NCBI GenBank assembly: GCA_021773115.1
Contig: JAJFKS010000033.1
Location: 62,001-126,000, forward strand
Source of the DNA: Woeseiaceae bacterium
GTDB lineage: Bacteria > Pseudomonadota > Gammaproteobacteria > Steroidobacterales > Woeseiaceae
Length of the DNA stretch: 64,000 bases
Direction: 5' to 3'
Shown here: piece by piece, positions 53,999 through 63,634 of the stretch
Numbering within the stretch: position 1 is the first letter of the stretch
Layout of the letters: the number at the start of each line of letters is the position of its first letter
Translations under genes and position numbers: made by a program
Notes under the pieces: model-generated
Database searches by the model: none
What the model was told of the DNA's origin: nothing
Seen by the model: the letters and a program-made list of their open reading frames with translations, nothing else

Positions 53999-56167
53999 TT
54001 ACGCGTCATCCCGTGCTGCGACACCACCCCGTCGCCACGCAAAGAATCGAGCAACCAGGCGCAGCAGTTTCTCCGGCTGGTTTGCTCGCTTCCAGTTGCC
54101 GGCGACATACTTATTCGCCTCCATCATCGTGGGATAGATGTGAATAGTGCCAAGGATCTTGTTCAGACCCAGCCCGTGCTTCATTGCCAGTACAAACTCC
54201 GCGATGAGTTCGCCGGCATGTGCGCCGACGATGCTGGCGCCCAGAATCCGGTCACTGCCCGGCGCGGTCAAAACCTTTACAAAGCCATGTGCTTCGCTGT
54301 CGGTTATTGCCCGATCAAGATCGTCGATTCCGTACCGAGTCACATCGACTTCGATTCCGCGCTCCATCGCTTCTGTTTCGTTCAGGCCCACTCGAGCCAC
54401 TTCCGGACTGGTAAACGTGCTCCAGGGAATAACGCTGTAATCGGCTCGAAACGACCAGAGTGGCCGTAGCAATGAATTAACCGCCGCAAACCATGCCTGG
54501 TGCGAGGCGACATGGGTGAACTGGTACGGGCCGGCAACGTCACCGCAAACCGAAATGCTGGGATAATTCGTACGCAGGTACGGATCTGTCGCAATGGTGC
54601 CGTTCTTCGCGATCTCGACACCGATATCCCGAATGCCGGCGCTGTCCACATTGGCCCTGCGGCCAAGCGCCAGCAGCAGGCAATCAAACTCGAAGCGCAC
54701 TTCCTTGCCGTCCTGCTCGCAAACAAGCGTTCCACTATTGCCGTTGCCCTCGCAGCGGATGGCCTTGGTGGAGAGTGCGACATTCACGCCGTCGTGATCG
54801 CGCAGCGATTCGAGCACGGCGTTCGCAGCATCCGCATCTTCACGACCCAATAATTGCGGCGCCATCTCAACCAGGCTTACATCGCTACCAAGCCGGTGAA
54901 AGGCCTGAGTCAACTCGCAGCCGATGGGACCGCCGCCGAGGACCACCATCTTCCGTGGTTGCTCCTGCAGACCCCACAAGGTATCACTGGTCAGGAAGTC
55001 GATCTTGTCGAGACCCTCGATGGGGGGCACCACAGGCTGCGAGCCGGTCGCGATGACCAGGGACCGCGCCGACAGGCGCTTCCCATCGACCTCGACTTCC
55101 CACGGCGACACGACTTTTGCTTCGCCTGCAATGCAGTTGACGCCGAGCTTCTCGTAACGTTCAACAGAGTCGTGCGGCTCAATGGTGGCAATGACCTCGT
55201 GTACACGCTGCATGACGTCTTTGAAATCGAACTCGGCGTTCATCTTCCGAATACCGAGCTTTCTGCTGTCGCGTGCAGCGGCGACGAGGCCGGCACTCTT
55301 GAGTAAGGCCTTACTCGGCACGCAACCTGTATTCAGGCACTCACCACCCATTTTATTGCGCTCAATCAGCGCGACCTTGGATTTGATTGCCGCAGCGATA
55401 TACGCAGTGACCAGCCCTGCCGAACCACCACCGATGACAATCAGGTTGTAGTCGAAGTGTTTCGGTCGGTCAAAGCGAGCACGAATTCGCCGTGCCTGCA
55501 GCCAGGCAAGGCCCCAGCGCGCAATGAATGGCAGCAGCGCAAGCAGTACGAATGCGCCGATCAGTGATGGCGACAAGATATCCCCGGCCGATGAAATCTG
55601 GCCGAGCTGCGTACCTGCATTCACGTACACCAGCGTACCGGGCAGCATACCGAGCTGGCTGACCCAGTAGAATGTCCGGGTATTGAGCGGTGTGAGGCCG
55701 GCGACCAGGTTGATAACGAAAAACGGAAAAACGGGTACCAGCCTCAGGGAGAACAGGTAGAAACCGCCATCTTTCTCGACGCCCTCGTCAATGCGTTGCA
55801 GGCGTTCTTTAAATCGCTTACGCACGCTGTCGCGAAACAGAAATCGTGCCGCGAGAAACGCGAATGTAGCGCCAATGCTGCTGGCGAACGATACGGTGAC
55901 AGTGCCGACGGTTAAGCCGAGAATGGCGCCGCCGGCAATTGTGAGTACGGCCGCGCCGGGCAATGACAACGCAGCAATCATGACATAGATAACAAAGTAG
56001 CTGCCAATGAACACGACGGGCTTTGCTTCGGCAAGCGCCGCGAGCGAATCACGCTGCTGTTTCAACTCCGCCAGCGAAAAAACCTGTTGCAGGTCGAAAG
56101 CAAAGAATGAGGCAATCGCAATCGCGACGATAAGTAAAAGGGCAAGTTTGCCCACATTGTTTGGCAC
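53999..56167 (-). CDS. Fusion of TVP38/TMEM64 (DedA-like) membrane domain to a FAD disulfide oxidoreductase
   Basis: A 722-residue protein. Residues 1-230 form a TVP38/TMEM64 domain of about six helices (LSLPGAAVLTIAGGAILG and FSLRLVPVFPFFVINLVAGL). Residues 240-720 are a pyridine-nucleotide-disulfide oxidoreductase: FAD site VIGGGSAGLVTAYIAA, redox pair GGECLNTGCVPSKALLKS, NAD site VVLGGGPIGCELTQAF, and a dimerisation domain ending IHIYPTMMEANKYVAG. It resembles MerA/lipoamide dehydrogenase but lacks the C-terminal vicinal cysteines of MerA. In E. coli, TVP38 proteins YdjX/YdjZ neighbour ynjBCD, echoed here. Substrate unknown. Confidence 0.88.
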   Translation of the reverse strand: MPNNVGKLALLLIVAIAIASFFAFDLQQVFSLAELKQQRDSLAALAEAKPVVFIGSYFVIYVMIAALSLPGAAVLTIAGGAILGLTVGTVTVSFASSIGATFAFLAARFLFRDSVRKRFKERLQRIDEGVEKDGGFYLFSLRLVPVFPFFVINLVAGLTPLNTRTFYWVSQLGMLPGTLVYVNAGTQLGQISSAGDILSPSLIGAFVLLALLPFIARWGLAWLQARRIRARFDRPKHFDYNLIVIGGGSAGLVTAYIAAAIKSKVALIERNKMGGECLNTGCVPSKALLKSAGLVAAARDSRKLGIRKMNAEFDFKDVMQRVHEVIATIEPHDSVERYEKLGVNCIAGEAKVVSPWEVEVDGKRLSARSLVIATGSQPVVPPIEGLDKIDFLTSDTLWGLQEQPRKMVVLGGGPIGCELTQAFHRLGSDVSLVEMAPQLLGREDADAANAVLESLRDHDGVNVALSTKAIRCEGNGNSGTLVCEQDGKEVRFEFDCLLLALGRRANVDSAGIRDIGVEIAKNGTIATDPYLRTNYPSISVCGDVAGPYQFTHVASHQAWFAAVNSLLRPLWSFRADYSVIPWSTFTSPEVARVGLNETEAMERGIEVDVTRYGIDDLDRAITDSEAHGFVKVLTAPGSDRILGASIVGAHAGELIAEFVLAMKHGLGLNKILGTIHIYPTMMEANKYVAGNWKRANQPEKLLRLVARFFAWRRGGVAARDDA

Positions 56168-56276
56168 TACGATCTCCGATTGTGATCTTGTTCGCTGTTG
56201 GTCAGCCTTAGGTGACCGGTGGCAATCGTGGTTTGTTTCAAGATGGGGCGATTCGCTATCCCGATATTGTACGCGA

Positions 56277-56888
56277 TCAGAAGAGTTTCATGACCAGGGC
56301 GGATCGCTGAACGGCAGTTAGCACGCACAGTCCGCTAAAATACCACGCGAGCTGGGAAAACCACCCCGGTACCGCAGCTACGATCAGGAAAAACGCAATA
56401 GTCTCTGTTCCTTCGATAATGCCGGTCGAGTAGAAAAACGATTTCCTGCCGTGAGCCGCTGTCTCAATTCCACGTTTCGCGGCAATAGCCGCGAACGCAA
56501 GAAAACTCGAACAGGTCAGGCAAAATGATGCGAGCAGGGCTGCAGCGGCGAGCGCATTGGTCGACGGATCAGCCAGCGCGAACCCGAAAGGCACGCCGGC
56601 ATAAAAGACGTAGTCGGCCACAATATCAAGATAGCCACCGCGGTCCGTTGCAGCTGTAGCGCGGGCAACCGCGCCGTCGAGACCGTCGACCAGGCGGTTG
56701 ACGATGATCAGCACAAAGCCCAAAGCGAACCACTGCAGAGCTATCGCAGTCGCGGCCAGCAAACCGACACCGAGGCCGACCACCGTGACTGTATTGGCCG
56801 TCGTGCCGAGCCGTACCAGCGTGCGGGCGGCAGCATGCAGCGGTGGGTCAATCAACGGTCGAACGAGCGTATCAAGCACTGGCCACAT
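56277..56888 (-). CDS. ynjF: CDP-alcohol phosphatidyltransferase, YnjF-like
   Basis: A 203-residue membrane enzyme, close to E. coli YnjF in length. It carries the CDP-alcohol phosphotransferase motif DG-X2-AR-X8/9-G-X3-D-X3-D as VDGLDGAVARATAA and RGGYLDIVADY, with about five helices. It would join a CDP-activated alcohol (probably CDP-diacylglycerol or relative) to a hydroxyl acceptor. It starts 6 nt after the YnjD-like ATPase stop and is the last gene of the receptor-YnjBCD unit. Acceptor and product are unknown. Confidence 0.87.
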   Translation of the reverse strand: MWPVLDTLVRPLIDPPLHAAARTLVRLGTTANTVTVVGLGVGLLAATAIALQWFALGFVLIIVNRLVDGLDGAVARATAATDRGGYLDIVADYVFYAGVPFGFALADPSTNALAAAALLASFCLTCSSFLAFAAIAAKRGIETAAHGRKSFFYSTGIIEGTETIAFFLIVAAVPGWFSQLAWYFSGLCVLTAVQRSALVMKLF

Positions 56889-56894
56889 CCCCGT

Positions 56895-57536
56895 TCATAC
56901 GTGCGCCTGCAATTGGATGACCGCACCGCAAGCAGCCGCCACGTCTTCCTGGTCGTGAGTGACGAGAAGTGTTGGTAAATCGCGCTGCTTTGCCTTGGCA
57001 AAAACGAGATCTCTGACCAGCCTGCGATTGTCATCATCGAGTGAGTGAAACGGTTCGTCCAGGAGCAAGGCACGCGGTTCGGCGAGCAAGACCCGCAACA
57101 GGGCGACGCGCGCTTGCTGACCACCCGACAAGGTCATTGGATCACGTTGCTCAAAACCCTCCAGACCAACTGACGCCAGCGCAGCGGCAACACGTTCCCG
57201 TCTCTCGCGGCGCGAGTTGCCTCTGCGCAAACCGAACAGCAAGTTTCCTGCGACGTCGAGATGCGGAAACAACAACGGCTCCTGAAACAATCTGCCCAGA
57301 CCCCGCGCTTGTGGTGGCAAGTTACCGATATCTTCGTTGCCGATTCGCGCCGAGCCCGCCGCGGTGATTTCCGGCGGCAAGATACCGCAAAGAAAATCCA
57401 GAAGGCTTGACTTGCCAACACCACTGGCGCCGATGATTGACGTTATCGATCCGGGCTCCACACAGAGCGACAGCGGCGCAAACAACACCTGCCCATTGAT
57501 GCAGAGCGAAAGCTTGTCGATACTCAAAGCCATCAT
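56895..57536 (-). CDS. ynjD: ABC transporter ATPase, YnjD-like
   Basis: A 213-residue ABC ATPase. Walker A GASGVGKSS, Q-loop LFQEPLLFP, signature LSGGQQARV, Walker B ALLLDEPFHSLD and the switch VTHDQED are complete. The ATG at 57536 overlaps the permease stop by 4 nt (ATGA), and the much longer open frame upstream is antisense-like noise within the permease. It energises the YnjB-YnjC importer, a system of unknown substrate in E. coli and of the thiamine/iron transporter type. Confidence 0.9.
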   Translation of the reverse strand: MMALSIDKLSLCINGQVLFAPLSLCVEPGSITSIIGASGVGKSSLLDFLCGILPPEITAAGSARIGNEDIGNLPPQARGLGRLFQEPLLFPHLDVAGNLLFGLRRGNSRRERRERVAAALASVGLEGFEQRDPMTLSGGQQARVALLRVLLAEPRALLLDEPFHSLDDDNRRLVRDLVFAKAKQRDLPTLLVTHDQEDVAAACGAVIQLQAHV

Positions 57537-59191
57537 CGCGGCACGCCCCGGCGATGTCGAAACAGCAAGGAACCCGTGGCGTACGCGATGGCAAAAATGC
57601 ACAGTGGAATCACGGCGAGCAGTATCGCATGCGCCGCTGCAAGACGCAGATTGCCGGAGCCTGCCGCAGCGGCTGCTTCGCTGGCGGCCGTCGCGATGCG
57701 GCCGGCGCCTGCGAACAGGGTAGGCAAGTAGAGCGCCACGCTGACAGAAACTGCAAGCGCCAGCGCCAACAGTGTGGATCGCGCCAGCAGCGGTGCAGTG
57801 ACGGTGAGCCAGCGTTTGGCCGGAGAAACGCCGAGGGTTGCGGCAACCTGATCGAAACGCGGGTCGATTGCCGCGCGAGCGGGCGCCAGCAGGCCCCACA
57901 AATACGGCAGTGCAAAAATGAGGTGACTCCAGAGCACAGCGATAAAAGTGCCGTCAATCCGCATGCGGATGAGTAACACCTGGACGCCAAACAGAAACGT
58001 CATCTGCGGCAATAATAGCGGCAGGAACAGCCAGGCGCCGATCTGGCGCCGCGCATCGGCGGATTGCTTGCAGCGCTCGGCGGCAGGCAGCACCAGCGCT
58101 ACCCCCAGGAGTGCCGTCGCAGCAGCCAGGGCAAGCGTGGTTGTGGCGACGCTTGCTGACAACGCGGCAACGTCCGTCCAAATGTCCGATGAGCTGTGGT
58201 CGGGTAAAAGCGCCGGGAATCGCCACTGCCTGGAAAAGGCACGCAGGCCGATCGCGACGATCGATAGCAGGCCGAGGATAAAGCCCGACGCGAGAACAGC
58301 GGCGATCAGTCGGCGTACGGGCCATTCCGTGTTGCGGCGTGCACCGCTCTCGGCGGAAGCGCGCAACAGTTTGCGCGCGAGACCGCCAATAAAATTCGCC
58401 GCAAGGATCGCAGCGATGCCACCAACGAACAGCAGCAGCGTACCGGCGTAGGCTTGCGCATGTATCGCCGGATCCGGGTCAGTGAACCAGCGCCACAGCA
58501 ATACCGAAAAGGTTGGCGGTAAATCCGGGCCCAGTGGAATTGCCATCTCGACATTGCTGATGCCAAACACGAATACGGCCGCAAGAGGCAGCCGAATCTG
58601 TTGTTGCAGCGCGGGTGCGACGGTTGCCAGCCAGCTCTTCAACGGGCCGTAGCCCATTGTGGCTGACAGCGTTTGCAGTCTCGCCGCCGGCACCTGCCCA
58701 AGGGCAGCACCCAGTGCCATGACGAGGAAGCAGGTTTCCTTCAGGACCAGGCCGGCCAACAATGACAGGCCAGCCGGATCATTGACGATCAGCCAGTCAG
58801 GCGGCAGCTCGAATCCCGTTGCCCACGGCGACAGTAGCCGCAGCAACACGCCCGACGGTGCCAGTACCAATGCCAGGCCAATGCCGATCGCAAGATGGGG
58901 CATGGCGAGTAGTGGCAGGATCAGCGCATTCAAACGACGCTGCCAGTTACCACTGACCGCGAGCGCAACCGCAAGATGTGCAAGCAATAGAGCAAGTACA
59001 GTGGCGACGCTGCCGGTCCAGAACGAAGACGCTATAGACAGGCCGATTCCCGGCGTAGCCACGACACGCGACATGGCTGCTGGATCGAGACCGACCCAAA
59101 ACGCGGCGGTGAGCCCGGCTAGTGCTGGCAGCGCCGAGACGCAGAACAGCAGCAAGACTGCCGGGCGTGCGATGATTGTTTTCGACATCAT
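57533..59191 (-). CDS. ynjC: ABC transporter permease, YnjC-like (two-domain)
   Basis: A 552-residue permease with two fused six-helix halves, as in E. coli YnjC and ThiP. Each half has a cytosolic EAA-like loop: QTLSATMGYGPLKSWLATVA and DQVAATLGVSPAKRWLTVTA. Helices run from VLLLFCVSALPALAGLTAAF at the start to the C-terminal LLAVIPLCIFAIAYATGSLL. It begins directly after the substrate-binding gene and overlaps the ATPase gene. Arrangement and length make the Ynj assignment good, but the substrate stays open. Confidence 0.9.
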   Translation of the reverse strand: MMSKTIIARPAVLLLFCVSALPALAGLTAAFWVGLDPAAMSRVVATPGIGLSIASSFWTGSVATVLALLLAHLAVALAVSGNWQRRLNALILPLLAMPHLAIGIGLALVLAPSGVLLRLLSPWATGFELPPDWLIVNDPAGLSLLAGLVLKETCFLVMALGAALGQVPAARLQTLSATMGYGPLKSWLATVAPALQQQIRLPLAAVFVFGISNVEMAIPLGPDLPPTFSVLLWRWFTDPDPAIHAQAYAGTLLLFVGGIAAILAANFIGGLARKLLRASAESGARRNTEWPVRRLIAAVLASGFILGLLSIVAIGLRAFSRQWRFPALLPDHSSSDIWTDVAALSASVATTTLALAAATALLGVALVLPAAERCKQSADARRQIGAWLFLPLLLPQMTFLFGVQVLLIRMRIDGTFIAVLWSHLIFALPYLWGLLAPARAAIDPRFDQVAATLGVSPAKRWLTVTAPLLARSTLLALALAVSVSVALYLPTLFAGAGRIATAASEAAAAAGSGNLRLAAAHAILLAVIPLCIFAIAYATGSLLFRHRRGVPR

Positions 59192-60388
59192 TCAGCGTAC
59201 ATAACGGTTCAGCCACGCCTGTTCCAGCAGCGTGGTCCAGCTTGCGTGCGGCTCAGCAAGGTAATGTTCAGCGGGCGGTAATGTTGCGGGACCCGTGTCC
59301 AGAACATCGAAGTAGCGTCTTTCCTGCGCGTCGAGACTGGCGAGATCCAGCACGCTTGGATCGCCCCAGTAACGCTCGTCCGCCTTGCGTGCCTGCGCTT
59401 CGGGTGAGGCAAAAAAGTTGGCAACGACCCGCGCACCGGCAGTCGCAGTCGAGTTGTAGGGAATCGCGAGGAAGTGGCTGTTGGCCAAGGCACCGGCATC
59501 AAGCTGGAGCGCGCCAATGTTGTTGTGCAATTCACCCTGTCGGATGGCGCGGCTCGCCTCGGCCGGATTGAAAGACAGCATCCAGTCCAGCTCGCCGACA
59601 GCAAGCAGGTCACGTTGTGCCGGACCGCTACGCGGAAACAGGCGACCACTGCGCCACATGCTTTTGTGCGCCCGATCGAGCCAGTGCCACAGTGGCGAGC
59701 TAAGCGCCGCAAAGTCCGCGCCGGCTGGAGCATACAGCCGCTCCTTATCCGGGCTGAGCGCCAACAGCATTTGTTTCAAAAACGCACTGCCCAGAAACGA
59801 CGGCGGTTGCGGGTAGCTGAAGCGACCCGGGTGCTGTTCGATCCAGTTAAGCAGATCTGCAGGATTCATTGGTTTGCGGGCAACCCGCGCCTTGTCGAAG
59901 AAAAAAGTCAGCGCTGCCGTGCCCCAGGGCAGCTCATAGCCTTGTGTTTCCAGCGAGCCGTCGATCAGCGTGCTTGGGTTGCCTTCCCAGTTGATGTACC
60001 TGGCGTTCGGCAGTTGCCTTGCCCAGGGGCCGTACAGCAGGCCGGCCGTTTTCAATGCCGCAAAATTCTCTCCGTTGATCCACATGAGATCGACGGACCC
60101 ACCGTGATCGCGCCCCGCACTGCGCTCCGCAATAATTCGGCTGACGGATTCGGCAATGTCAGAGACACGTACGTGGCGCAGCTCAACCGCATAATCGTCA
60201 TGGAGGCGTGTTGTTGCCCATTCGATATAGTGATTGATGGCAAGGTCGCCACCCCAGGCATTGAAGTAAACCGTCTGCCCTCGCGCTTCGGCAACAACGG
60301 CATGCCAGTCGTCTGTTTCTGCGCCTGCCGGTGGCGCGAGCGGGAGTAGCAGCAGCGCGACGAGCAGCTTCCAGCCGGGCGTCCGCAT
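59192..60388 (-). CDS. ynjB: ABC transporter substrate-binding protein, YnjB-like
   Basis: A 398-residue exported binding protein. The signal peptide (KLLVALLLLPLAPPAGA, cleavage before ETDDW) is followed by VYFNAWGGDLAINHYIEW, VDLMWINGENFAALK and YELPWGTAALTFFFD, features of the YnjB family (E. coli YnjB is 388 residues). No lipobox cysteine follows the signal, so it is free in the periplasm. Its ATG shares a base with the stop of the preceding TonB receptor (TGATG), so receptor and importer are produced together. Confidence 0.9.
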   Translation of the reverse strand: MRTPGWKLLVALLLLPLAPPAGAETDDWHAVVAEARGQTVYFNAWGGDLAINHYIEWATTRLHDDYAVELRHVRVSDIAESVSRIIAERSAGRDHGGSVDLMWINGENFAALKTAGLLYGPWARQLPNARYINWEGNPSTLIDGSLETQGYELPWGTAALTFFFDKARVARKPMNPADLLNWIEQHPGRFSYPQPPSFLGSAFLKQMLLALSPDKERLYAPAGADFAALSSPLWHWLDRAHKSMWRSGRLFPRSGPAQRDLLAVGELDWMLSFNPAEASRAIRQGELHNNIGALQLDAGALANSHFLAIPYNSTATAGARVVANFFASPEAQARKADERYWGDPSVLDLASLDAQERRYFDVLDTGPATLPPAEHYLAEPHASWTTLLEQAWLNRYVR

Positions 60389-63300
60389 CAGAACTGGTAG
60401 CGCAATCCGAACTGGAATTGCCGTGGTGCGCCGGCGTTGCGCTGTGCGAAGGCCTGGCCGAAAACCTGGATTTGGTTGGACTGCGTTGCCGAGTTCGCAA
60501 ATCCGGACAGGTTTTCACGATTGAACACGTTGAAGACGTCAGCTGATACCGTCAGGCGACCGTCACCGATAACCGGTTCATAGCGCAGACCGAGATCGAC
60601 TGTCGCTGACCACGGTAAACGATCGGCGTTGCGGGAAACGCCCGGCGCCCGATCCGAATTACCGAGGTACGCATCAGTGAAGGATGCGCCATCACCGTTC
60701 AGATCGGTCGTGCCGTAAATGCCGGCATCCGGAATCAGGTTGATCGGTTGCCCTGATTCGAACTGGCCGGCGACAGAAACCGTAAGCGTGTCGAATGGGT
60801 ACCAGTAGAGCACTGGGGATAGGACATGGCGGCGGTCGTTAACGGACGGACCCCACTCTTCATCGAAACTGTTGGAGTTCGCCGAGCGAAAGTTGAGGTC
60901 ATCAGTGTTGTTTGTCAGTTCAGACAAAGTGTAGGTCATCAACAATCCCCAGGTGGCACCGGCCGCAGGCTTCTCCAGAGTAAGGTTCAAGGCCTTGTAA
61001 CGCGAGGCCCCTGCTGTTTCTGAAACCACGATCTGGCGCGCACCGCCAGGCACCGGCTGTACCGGGCGGGTCGCATCAGCGGCGGACTGGCTGCGAATCA
61101 GCCCGAGAGACTCTGCAAGCCTGCGCCGTTCGGCATCGCTCGGCAAGGCCCGCAGGATCGCAATATTGGTGTCTGTCAGGCTGTCGAGATCCGGCGAGAA
61201 CGGGCTCGGCGCGTTCAGGTCGCGAAGCCTGAGTTGATTGTGGCCCCGATAGTAGAGGAGGTCTGCGGACCCGAGCCAGCTGTCACTAAACTGCCACTGC
61301 ATGCCCAGGGAGAGTTGCACCGTGTACGGACTGTCGAGCCCATCCGGATTTAATATGCGGCGCTCATTCGATATCGCGGTGTCGCGTAAGTCTGGCACTT
61401 GATCGGGTGTCGGGCATTGCAGATAACCGCCAGGGCAAGCAGGGTTTACAGTCAGATTGCCGTCGAAGGTGAGTTGAGCGGGGTCGATTCCGGCTGGCAG
61501 GCGGCCCGCAGCAGCAAGCTCAGAGAGCTGCGAACGGAATGCCGCCGATGTGGTGTTTTGCTGCAATGCATCCGACAGGATCGTATATGGAATGCGTTCG
61601 TAGAACAATCCGGCGCCACCGCGAAACGACAGACGCTCAGTGGCGCTGTAATTGAGCGCCAGGCGTGGCGCAATATTGTCGCGATCGGCCGAACCGGAAC
61701 CGGCTTTGGTCAGACTGTCGTAATCCCAGCGAATTCCGAGTGTCGCGGTTAAGTCCTGCGACAGGCTGATCTGGTCCTCGAAATACAGCGACACCTGGTT
61801 CTGCACATCGCCGAAACGGGCCGGCCGCAATTCGACGGCGTAAGCAATGACCTCTGCCGTCGTGGGGATATCGTTGACACCAAGCGCCGCGCCTCGACCG
61901 AGGCTCCGGACTGCCTCAAGCTCGGCGTCATTCAGGCGCACGCGGTAATTGCCGCGCGGGTTGCCGCCCCCGGCGAGACTAAAATCAGAACGCATTGTGT
62001 CGACGCCAAATTTGAGCGCGTGTACGCCGCCAAACCAGCTGAAGTTCTGACGCAGCTGCAGCGACTCTTCACTTTCGTCAAAGGTAAACCCGGGGTGCCC
62101 AATGATCGCAGCAGTGAGACCATCGCTCGATTCAACCACAACCTGTGGATCGCTGCTGGCGAAGGGCTGTGCATAGTCCCAGTCGAAAGTGCTGTAGAGC
62201 AGACGGGTCTCGGAGGTAAAGCCGGGAGCATCGTAAACAGCGGATATTGCAGTAAGCAGTGAATCACGTTGCTGTGTGGAACCTGCTGACGGAAACGTAA
62301 CGCCACCTTCGAGCCCGCCACCTTGTCGTTCAATACTGATGTCTGAAACGTTGGCGCGAAACGACAACTGCCAGTCTTCATTCAGACGGTGATCCAGCTT
62401 CAGCGACGCCAGCAAGGATTCGTTCTGGCCACGCACCGTGTCGTTTACACCGAGTGTCGGCGATGACAGCAAGTTGTCCTTGTCGTCGCGCGTGTACTCA
62501 AGATTCGTGAAAAAGAAAGTGCGATCCTCGACAATTGGGCCGCCCAGCGAAAAGCCATACTGGTCACGCCTGAATCCATCACGCACGGCATTGCCGGACA
62601 GGTCGCGGTTGGCAAACGGTGACGAGGCATCGACCGCGGCACCAGGGCGCACGAGGTAGAACAGTTCGCTGTACCAGTCGTTACTTCCGGAGCGCGGTGT
62701 GACGTTGACGACGCCATTACCGGTACGACCGTACTCAACTGAATACGACGATGCGAGCACCGTGACATCCGATGCAGCTCCCGTCGAAATGGGAAATTTT
62801 GGGCCACCGAGAAAATTCTCGTTGTTGTCCAGACCATCGATCAGGTACTGCGCAAACAGGCCATTAGCGCCGTTAATTGAGATCCCTGGTGATTCCGGGA
62901 AGAAGCCGGTCGCGGGCACCACGTTGGGCAATCGAATCAGTGCTCGCGTCAGATCACGAGCCTCGATTGGCAACGACTCCAGTTCGTGCCGGTTCAAACT
63001 CGCACTAACTTCCGCATCCAGCGCATTGACAGTGAGGGCGTTGTGCCGGCCGCTGACCATAATGTTGTCCACCATGCGTAACGCGAGAGACCGCGATTCA
63101 TTGCTGCGCAGACGAATGTCGGCAGCAACTTCGATGCCGTCGATTACCACTGCATAACCCGGCCCTGCAGGTACCGCAGAAAAACGTGCGCGGCCTGCAT
63201 CATTGCTGGTGTTAGTCGATTCGAATCCGGTCAGCGAGTTTCTCAGCGTAACCGCCGTATTGGTCGCGATACTGCCGTCGCTTGCGCTTACGGCAACATC

Positions 63301-63396
63301 CACGTTCGCCGCAATTGCGGTACCGACGAATAGCAGCGCGAAAATACCCGTACCGGTTCGGATCGCACACAGCGGTGCTGAGAAGGGCAATGCCAT
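60388..63396 (-). CDS. Oar-like TonB-dependent outer-membrane receptor linked to the Ynj transporter
   Basis: A 1002-residue receptor of the Oar/carboxypeptidase-regulatory-like type. After a signal peptide (GIFALLFVGTAIAAN), an immunoglobulin-like domain with VTLRNSLTGFESTNTSND (about residues 30-105) precedes the plug (GISINGANGLFAQYLIDGLD, SSYSVEYGRTGNGVVNV) and a large barrel containing GLFYERIP, ending RQFQFGLRYQF with the C-terminal Phe used for outer-membrane insertion. Its stop overlaps ynjB, making it the first gene of a receptor-YnjBCD-YnjF operon. The ligand is unknown. The 238-nt region upstream (63397-63634) divides it from a divergent exported protein and shows no clear known operator. 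Confidence 0.9.
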   Translation of the reverse strand: MALPFSAPLCAIRTGTGIFALLFVGTAIAANVDVAVSASDGSIATNTAVTLRNSLTGFESTNTSNDAGRARFSAVPAGPGYAVVIDGIEVAADIRLRSNESRSLALRMVDNIMVSGRHNALTVNALDAEVSASLNRHELESLPIEARDLTRALIRLPNVVPATGFFPESPGISINGANGLFAQYLIDGLDNNENFLGGPKFPISTGAASDVTVLASSYSVEYGRTGNGVVNVTPRSGSNDWYSELFYLVRPGAAVDASSPFANRDLSGNAVRDGFRRDQYGFSLGGPIVEDRTFFFTNLEYTRDDKDNLLSSPTLGVNDTVRGQNESLLASLKLDHRLNEDWQLSFRANVSDISIERQGGGLEGGVTFPSAGSTQQRDSLLTAISAVYDAPGFTSETRLLYSTFDWDYAQPFASSDPQVVVESSDGLTAAIIGHPGFTFDESEESLQLRQNFSWFGGVHALKFGVDTMRSDFSLAGGGNPRGNYRVRLNDAELEAVRSLGRGAALGVNDIPTTAEVIAYAVELRPARFGDVQNQVSLYFEDQISLSQDLTATLGIRWDYDSLTKAGSGSADRDNIAPRLALNYSATERLSFRGGAGLFYERIPYTILSDALQQNTTSAAFRSQLSELAAAGRLPAGIDPAQLTFDGNLTVNPACPGGYLQCPTPDQVPDLRDTAISNERRILNPDGLDSPYTVQLSLGMQWQFSDSWLGSADLLYYRGHNQLRLRDLNAPSPFSPDLDSLTDTNIAILRALPSDAERRRLAESLGLIRSQSAADATRPVQPVPGGARQIVVSETAGASRYKALNLTLEKPAAGATWGLLMTYTLSELTNNTDDLNFRSANSNSFDEEWGPSVNDRRHVLSPVLYWYPFDTLTVSVAGQFESGQPINLIPDAGIYGTTDLNGDGASFTDAYLGNSDRAPGVSRNADRLPWSATVDLGLRYEPVIGDGRLTVSADVFNVFNRENLSGFANSATQSNQIQVFGQAFAQRNAGAPRQFQFGLRYQF

Positions 63397-63634
63397 GGTT
63401 TGTGGTTTCCTGGTAGTTCTGATTCGTGTTTGCCGGCGGCAGCGTACGCAGCTTTCTCACATCAAAGTGCTCTCCACCCTTACACATACCGGCTGGGGCG
63501 ACCTTATGTTACAGCTTGCGAAGAATTCGTGAGATTCGACGAGTGCTGCGTAGTGCCCGCAGAATGCCGCCGGTGACAATTGGATCGCTACGCCGGTCTT
63601 GATAAGCCCACGAGCCATTCACAAAGAGATCTGC

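Noticed and set aside
53999..56167. Labelling the oxidoreductase as mercuric reductase
   Set aside because: The redox CLNTGC pair is shared by the whole family, but the C-terminal vicinal cysteines and N-terminal HMA domain of MerA are missing and no mer genes are near.
57537..57899. N-terminal extension of the YnjD-like ATPase
   Set aside because: Overlaps the permease coding sequence in another frame and is arginine-rich noise; ATG 57536 overlaps the permease stop as expected.
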